A model generated the notes under the pieces. It was not told the origin of the DNA and did no database searches. It saw only the letters and a program-made list of their open reading frames with translations. A DNA stretch of 64,000 nt from NCBI RefSeq assembly GCF_025060755.1, contig NZ_JANYUY010000002.1, positions 62,001 to 126,000 of the forward strand, read 5' to 3'. Shown here piece by piece: positions 59,233 to 64,000 of the stretch (the stretch's first letter is position 1; every line of letters starts with the position of its first letter). A program made the translations under genes and the position numbers. This DNA comes from Paenibacillus doosanensis (GTDB lineage Bacteria > Bacillota > Bacilli > Paenibacillales > NBRC-103111).

Positions 59233-62200
59233 TTACAAATATTGCGCTGCCTTCAGCAGCCGGTACAGCATCGCCGCAGCCTCGGCACGGGTTGCCGATT
59301 GACCCGGATGAAACATCCGCTGCTGATCTCCTTCGATGATACCGGCCCGTGCAGCCTGCTCCACGGACGCTTTAGCCCAATCCGCGATCAGCGGCTCATC
59401 GGCAAAGGCCGATTTCTCCTGGCCTGCCGGTTTCATCCCGATATAGGCCATCGCCCGCGTCATCATGACCGCCAGCTCTTCGCGAGTCACGGTTCGATCC
59501 GGACGGAACGAGCCGTCCTCGTAACCGTCAATTAGCTTCGCCTGGTAGGCGGTGTTTACCGCCGCGGCAAACCATTGGCCGTCGACATCGGTAAACGGCG
59601 CTTTCTCCCGGGCATCGCCTAGGCCAAGCGCTCTGACCAGCAGCGCCGCCCATTCGGCGCGCGTCACGGTGCCGTCAGGATCGAAGCTGCCCTCGGAGCG
59701 GCCTTGGACAATCAGCTTCGACGCGAGGATTTGGACCGTCTCCCGGGCCCAATGGCCGCTTAAATCACCGAACTTCACAGGCGTGTCCAGCACCGCATAG
59801 ATGCCTGTGCCTGGGCTTTGAAGGTTCAGCTTGGCAGCGGAATTGCCGCCAAACGGCTCGAACGCGGCAGGCGCGAACCGAAGCTGCTGCGCCGCCGAGT
59901 CCCAACGGACTCCGGCAGCCGTATTCGAGTTCACCGCATCCGTCAATAGAAGCATCCGAATGATGACGCCGGTTAAACCTGTCGCATCCGTTTCATTGCC
60001 TTTTCCATCGACTTCGCGAACGGAGAAGACAAGCGGCTTAGCCAGCTCCGTGCTCCCGAGCGCGCTTATCGCTCCGGCAAGTCGTCCCTTCGTCTGGGCA
60101 TCCGGCTCGCCGATCCCGATACGGATCTTGAGCCCGTCCGCATCGCCGGTTCCAAGCTGGCCGGCCAGCCGTTGCGGGTCTATCTCCTTCAGCGGGAGCT
60201 CGATGACGCCCGCTGCCGTCTGGAAGACGATTTTGAGATCGGCATTTCTCGATAGCATGTCCCGGATGACATCCGCCGTCAGCTCAGCGGTTCCCGAAGC
60301 TCCCGCCGTTTGCAGCAGAACTGCGCCGCTGCTTATTTCATCCGCGGAAATCATGACCGTTTGCACCGTTCCGTCCCCCGGCGTAATGTTCACCGGATAC
60401 TCCGAGTCCGTCTCCGGCGTTGCCGCACCGGAAGACGAGGACGGACGGCGCGAGCCGCTGTTGGCGGATACGACGACCAGCGCAGCTTCGGCCGACTGCC
60501 CTCCGTAGGTCGCCGTGATCACCGTGTCGCCCGGAAGCAAGCCGGTGATCAGCCCGCCGCTGCCGATCTTCGCAATAGCCGCATCCCGCACCGTATACGT
60601 TGCCAGATCGCTTATATCCAGCACGCTGTTATCCGACAGCTTCGCCGTCACCGCAGCGTACTGCTGCTGTCCCGCGCGCAGAGCGTACGAGGCTGCGCCG
60701 AAATGCAGCTCCTCAATCCGTACGCCGCCGCCGATGACATGAACGACGGCCTGAGCCGTCAGCGTCTCGCCGAGGTAACTATATGTTGCGCTCAGTACTG
60801 TCGCCCCAGGGCCGACTCCGAACACCTTACCGCCGGCATCAACGGTCGCAATCTTCAGGTCTTCCGTCCGGAAATGAACGCCTTGCGTCAACGGATACAT
60901 GCGGCCTTCATACGTTGCGGAGACGACCGTAGTCAGAGCTTGCCCGGCCTGCATCTCATAGGATGGTTGCCCGAAGGCGATCGTCATGCCGCCGGAAGGC
61001 TCCGGCTCCGCTTCAACAACGACGGCCGCCGTGGCCGTCTGCCCGCCGAAACCGGCCGATAATACGGCCTCTCCCGCGCGCAGTCCCTTCAATACCCCTT
61101 GCCCGTCCATCCGGGCGATATCCGGTTTGTCGAAGGAATAGATCGCCGCGTCCGTCACATCTTTCAGCTCGCCGTCGGAATAATGCGCCGTCACTTGAAC
61201 GGCTTGAGTCTGACCCGCTCCGAGCCGATATGACGGCTGCGACAAGGTCAGCCGTTCCAGCTCGGAACCGACGCGAATTTCCGTTGCCGCCGTTTGATTG
61301 CCGTACACGGCCTGCAATACTGTCGTTCCCCTCTTCAATCCGGTAACGGCCCCCGAGCCGTTAACTGCGGCGATCGACGAATCGGCGATCCGATACGTCA
61401 CACCGTCGGCGATTTCTTGGGTTAACGTATCCGAATATTTCCCGTTCAGCACCGTTTGCTGCTGCTGTCCGGCTTTCACCGTATAACCCGATGTTTCGAA
61501 GAATATCGCCGGATCGATTCGAATCGTCGCGCTGCGGCTTGCCGCCGCTCCGCTGCCGTCGGTTACTTTCACCGTGAAGCCGGATGTTCCCGCTTCGACG
61601 GGCACGCCGTAGACGGCGGCGTTAACCGATCCGTTCGCCGTCCCGAACGTAAGTCCCTGCGGCAAATCGCCTTCCGCCGACCAGTTGTAGACGCCGCTGC
61701 CGCCCTCCGCCGACAAGGTCCATTGCGGATAAGGCTGCCCTACCGTACCGTCCGGCGCCGCCAAAGCTTCAACGGATAGCGGCGGATGAATCTTTAAGCT
61801 TAACGCTTGGGATGCCGTCGCGCCGTTGCCGTCGGCCACGCGAATCGTGAAGCTGCTGTCGGCCGCCTTGACCGGCGTTCCGTAAACCGCTCCAGCCACC
61901 GTGCCTCCGCTTACTTCCGTACCGAACGAAAGTCCCTCCGGCAGCGTTCCGTCCAGCGACCATGTATAAGCGCCGTTGCCGCCCTCCGCAGTGAACAACC
62001 GCTTCGGATAAGCTGCGTTCGCCGTGCCTTCCGGCAGAGGCGACGCAACTAGCTGCAGCCTAGGATTGACCTTCAGCGTCATATTCTGCTCGGCGACCGC
62101 TCCGTTGCCGTCGGTCACGCGGATCGTAAAGCTTGCCGTGCCCTCCGCTACCGGCGTCCCTTCGATCGCCTGTGTGGAGGCGCCGAAGACGAGACCGTCC

Positions 62201-64000
62201 GGCAGCGTACCTGTCAAGGACCATGTATAGACGCCGCTGCCGCCTTGCGCGCGGAATGCCGCGGCCGGATACGGCACGCCAGCCGTGCCTTCCGGCAATA
62301 CGGGGGATGCCAAGATCAGCGCCGGGGCGATTTGAATTGTGAATGCTTTCGTTTTGACGACACGGTTGCCGTCCTCCACTTGCAGCGTGAACGTAAAGGC
62401 GCCTTCCTTGGCCGGTATCCCGCTAATTTCCGATCCGGCAAGCGTCAGACCGTCCGGCAGGCTGCCTGCGGCAACCGACCATGAGTACGTGCCGTCTCCG
62501 CTGCCGCCCTCCGCTTCCAAAGCTTGCGCATACGCCGCGGATAAAGTTCCTTCCTTCAGCGCCGCCGTTCGGATAGCAAGCCCCGGATTCACCTTCAGCG
62601 TGTAATCCCGGGTTGCGGCCGCGCCGTTGCCGTCGGTCACCTTGACAGTGAAGCTGCCGGTTCCCGCAGCGGCCGGCGTTCCGCTGACCTTCGCCGTGGC
62701 CGGATCGAAGCTGAGACCCGCAGGCAAATCGCCGGCAATGGACCAAGTGTAGACTCCGTTACCGCCAGCCGCGCTGAACGTCTGCTCCGGATAAGCCTCG
62801 CCGACCGTCCCCTCCGGCAAGCTCGTCGCGTTCAGCGTCAGCTCCGGATTCACCTTCAGCATCAGCGCTTGCAGCGCCGTTACGCCGCTTCCGTCCGTTA
62901 CTTTCACGGTGATAGGGAACGTGCCGTCAGCTCCAGGCGTTCCCGCAAGCTCGCCGGTCGCTCCGTCGAGCGTCAAACCGGCAGGAAGCGATCCGGTCGT
63001 CACCGACCAGGTATACGTTCCGCTGCCGCCCGCCGCGCGGAGCGTCTGCGAATACGCCGTCCGAACCGTTGCTTCCGGCAAAGAAGCCGTTTCAATCGTC
63101 AACGGCGGATGAATGAGCAACGTCAGCTCCTTCACGGCTTTCACTCCGTTCGCGTCCTCCGCCTGTACCGTGAACGCGAACGTACCGCTTGCCGTCGGCG
63201 TTCCGCCGAGCTGTCCGGTGGAGCCGTCCAGCGTAAATCCGGCAGGAAGCGATCCGGAAGCGATCGACCACTGATAAGCCCCTTCTCCTCCGGCTGCGGC
63301 AAGCTGTACGGGAGCGTATGCAATGCCTACGGTTCCTGCGTGCAAGCTTGGATCGTCAATGACCGGCTTCGCTTTCACCGCCGTCGTGTCTTCAGCAGCG
63401 CTGTTGGCCGTATTGTACTCCCCTCCGCCGGATACGCTCACCGCGTTAACGAGGCTCGGCGGCGCATCCTCCGCTACGTTCACGGTAACAAGGATCGGCG
63501 GGTAGCCGGCTCCCGGCGCAAGCGCGTCCGACCTTGTGCAGCTTGCGCCGCTGCAGGTCCAGTCCAGCCCGCTCATGGTTGCGAGCGTCATGCCGGCAGG
63601 AAGCGTCTCGCTGACCGTCACCGTTCCGATCGCGGCGCCGCCGCCGACATTGCTCACCGTAAGCACATATCCGGCGCCGATCTGACCTTGCGTGAAGCTG
63701 CCGGCATGCGCGACGCTGATCGTGAGATCGGCTGCCGGAGCTATTATTGTCGGATCGGCTGCGTTGTTATCCGCAGGGCTGGTATCGCCTCCGCCGGACA
63801 CAGCCGCCGTATTGATAACGATCGGCGCCGCGTTAACAGCGACATCGACCGTCACCGTGATATCCGGGTACGCGGCCCCCGGCGCAAGCGCGTCCGATCG
63901 GGTGCAGCTTGCGCCGTCGCAGGTCCAACCGGTTCCGCTCATCGCGCTTAGCGTAAGCCCCACAGGCAGCGTATCCGTTACAGTTACAACGCCAGCCGCG
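59233..64000 (-). CDS. Giant SLH-anchored surface protein (partial, 5' end outside window)
   Basis: About 1588 residues in the window, and the frame continues past the right edge. From the visible N-terminal side: two DUF11-type repeats (GTGWTCDGASCTRSDALAPG; SGLDWTCSGASCTRSDALAP), seven putative-Ig (He_PIG) repeats of about 90 aa with the W-S-x-x-x-G-x-L-P-x-G-L pattern, four Big_2-type domains (LKRGTTVLQAVYGNQTA), a unique 200-aa region, and three C-terminal SLH domains (FGDLSGHWARETVQILASK; FTDVDGQWFAAAVNTAYQAK; ADEPLIADWAKASVEQAARA) that bind the cell wall polysaccharide. Likely an adhesin or an S-layer-associated protein. The repeats lie in tandem and have diverged, so they were not made by recent duplication. 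Confidence 0.93.
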   Translation of the reverse strand, partial: AAGVVTVTDTLPVGLTLSAMSGTGWTCDGASCTRSDALAPGAAYPDITVTVDVAVNAAPIVINTAAVSGGGDTSPADNNAADPTIIAPAADLTISVAHAGSFTQGQIGAGYVLTVSNVGGGAAIGTVTVSETLPAGMTLATMSGLDWTCSGASCTRSDALAPGAGYPPILVTVNVAEDAPPSLVNAVSVSGGGEYNTANSAAEDTTAVKAKPVIDDPSLHAGTVGIAYAPVQLAAAGGEGAYQWSIASGSLPAGFTLDGSTGQLGGTPTASGTFAFTVQAEDANGVKAVKELTLLIHPPLTIETASLPEATVRTAYSQTLRAAGGSGTYTWSVTTGSLPAGLTLDGATGELAGTPGADGTFPITVKVTDGSGVTALQALMLKVNPELTLNATSLPEGTVGEAYPEQTFSAAGGNGVYTWSIAGDLPAGLSFDPATAKVSGTPAAAGTGSFTVKVTDGNGAAATRDYTLKVNPGLAIRTAALKEGTLSAAYAQALEAEGGSGDGTYSWSVAAGSLPDGLTLAGSEISGIPAKEGAFTFTLQVEDGNRVVKTKAFTIQIAPALILASPVLPEGTAGVPYPAAAFRAQGGSGVYTWSLTGTLPDGLVFGASTQAIEGTPVAEGTASFTIRVTDGNGAVAEQNMTLKVNPRLQLVASPLPEGTANAAYPKRLFTAEGGNGAYTWSLDGTLPEGLSFGTEVSGGTVAGAVYGTPVKAADSSFTIRVADGNGATASQALSLKIHPPLSVEALAAPDGTVGQPYPQWTLSAEGGSGVYNWSAEGDLPQGLTFGTANGSVNAAVYGVPVEAGTSGFTVKVTDGSGAAASRSATIRIDPAIFFETSGYTVKAGQQQQTVLNGKYSDTLTQEIADGVTYRIADSSIAAVNGSGAVTGLKRGTTVLQAVYGNQTAATEIRVGSELERLTLSQPSYRLGAGQTQAVQVTAHYSDGELKDVTDAAIYSFDKPDIARMDGQGVLKGLRAGEAVLSAGFGGQTATAAVVVEAEPEPSGGMTIAFGQPSYEMQAGQALTTVVSATYEGRMYPLTQGVHFRTEDLKIATVDAGGKVFGVGPGATVLSATYSYLGETLTAQAVVHVIGGGVRIEELHFGAASYALRAGQQQYAAVTAKLSDNSVLDISDLATYTVRDAAIAKIGSGGLITGLLPGDTVITATYGGQSAEAALVVVSANSGSRRPSSSSGAATPETDSEYPVNITPGDGTVQTVMISADEISSGAVLLQTAGASGTAELTADVIRDMLSRNADLKIVFQTAAGVIELPLKEIDPQRLAGQLGTGDADGLKIRIGIGEPDAQTKGRLAGAISALGSTELAKPLVFSVREVDGKGNETDATGLTGVIIRMLLLTDAVNSNTAAGVRWDSAAQQLRFAPAAFEPFGGNSAAKLNLQSPGTGIYAVLDTPVKFGDLSGHWARETVQILASKLIVQGRSEGSFDPDGTVTRAEWAALLVRALGLGDAREKAPFTDVDGQWFAAAVNTAYQAKLIDGYEDGSFRPDRTVTREELAVMMTRAMAYIGMKPAGQEKSAFADEPLIADWAKASVEQAARAGIIEGDQQRMFHPGQSATRAEAAAMLYRLLKAAQYL

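Noticed and set aside
62869-63951. Rightward 360-codon frame opposite the surface protein
   Set aside because: Arg-rich shadow of the Ig-like repeats.
1-64000. CRISPR array, prophage, integron, tRNA or rRNA genes
   Set aside because: Looked for across the window; no regularly spaced repeats, phage gene blocks, integrase genes or tRNA/rRNA-like sequence were found by eye.

Overview
The window looks like a chromosomal segment of a Paenibacillus-like, spore-forming Firmicute. This is inferred from several things: a GC content by eye in the mid-50s, strong purine-rich ribosome binding sites with many TTG/GTG starts, a spore-coat transglutaminase (Tgl), a YdjO-type cold-inducible zinc protein, a YwmB-type protein, an LTA-synthase-family protein, a Trp T-box, a Lpl-type sugar ABC operon with a membrane-bound AraC regulator, and a giant SLH-domain surface protein. 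No rRNA, tRNA, CRISPR array, phage or intact transposase gene was seen.

Layout. 0.3-8.5 kb: a leftward operon (substrate-binding lipoprotein, nucleoside hydrolase, two permeases, ATPase, adenine deaminase) that reads as a purine nucleoside uptake and salvage unit behind a structured leader. 8.6-19.8 kb: single housekeeping genes (DJ-1/PfpI, methyltransferase, YdeI-like, GDPD, EamA, acyltransferase, LOG, DinB/YafY), including a frameshifted oxidoreductase and an SPL-type radical SAM gene behind a perfect LexA-type box. 20-31.5 kb: DAACS symporter, M29 aminopeptidase, a divergent MmyB-type regulator/FabF pair, AzoR, nitroreductase, chemoreceptor, histidinol phosphatase and Tgl. 31.7-39.7 kb: MarR, cold-shock protein and YdjO pair, LtaS-like, YwmB, a UvrD-type helicase that carries its own YdjO-like zinc module, and YitT.

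39.8-41.5 kb: trpS, an apparent Fe-S-type TrpRS, sits behind a very elaborate leader. It has a promoter, a Trp-specific T-box with terminator, a copy of a structured repeat, and then a small ORF with three consecutive Trp codons that overlaps the trpS ribosome binding site and start. This is the most interesting regulatory locus in the window.

41.5-47.9 kb: aldo-keto reductase/AraC divergon, Fur-boxed siderophore permeases without their binding protein or ATPase, a 57-aa HNH-repeat-like protein, a HIT protein and a truncated flavin oxidoreductase. 48.1-57.1 kb: an oligosaccharide uptake/processing operon with its AraC-type membrane regulator. 57.4-59.1 kb: an APC amino acid permease. 59.2 kb to the window end: the 3' part of a giant surface protein.

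Three copies of a structured intergenic repeat (172, 172 and about 240 bp) lie at 19.9, 41.0 and 46.4 kb. Each abuts the U-tract of a leftward Rho-independent terminator in the same orientation, which suggests a terminator-targeting mobile or RNA element I do not recognise.
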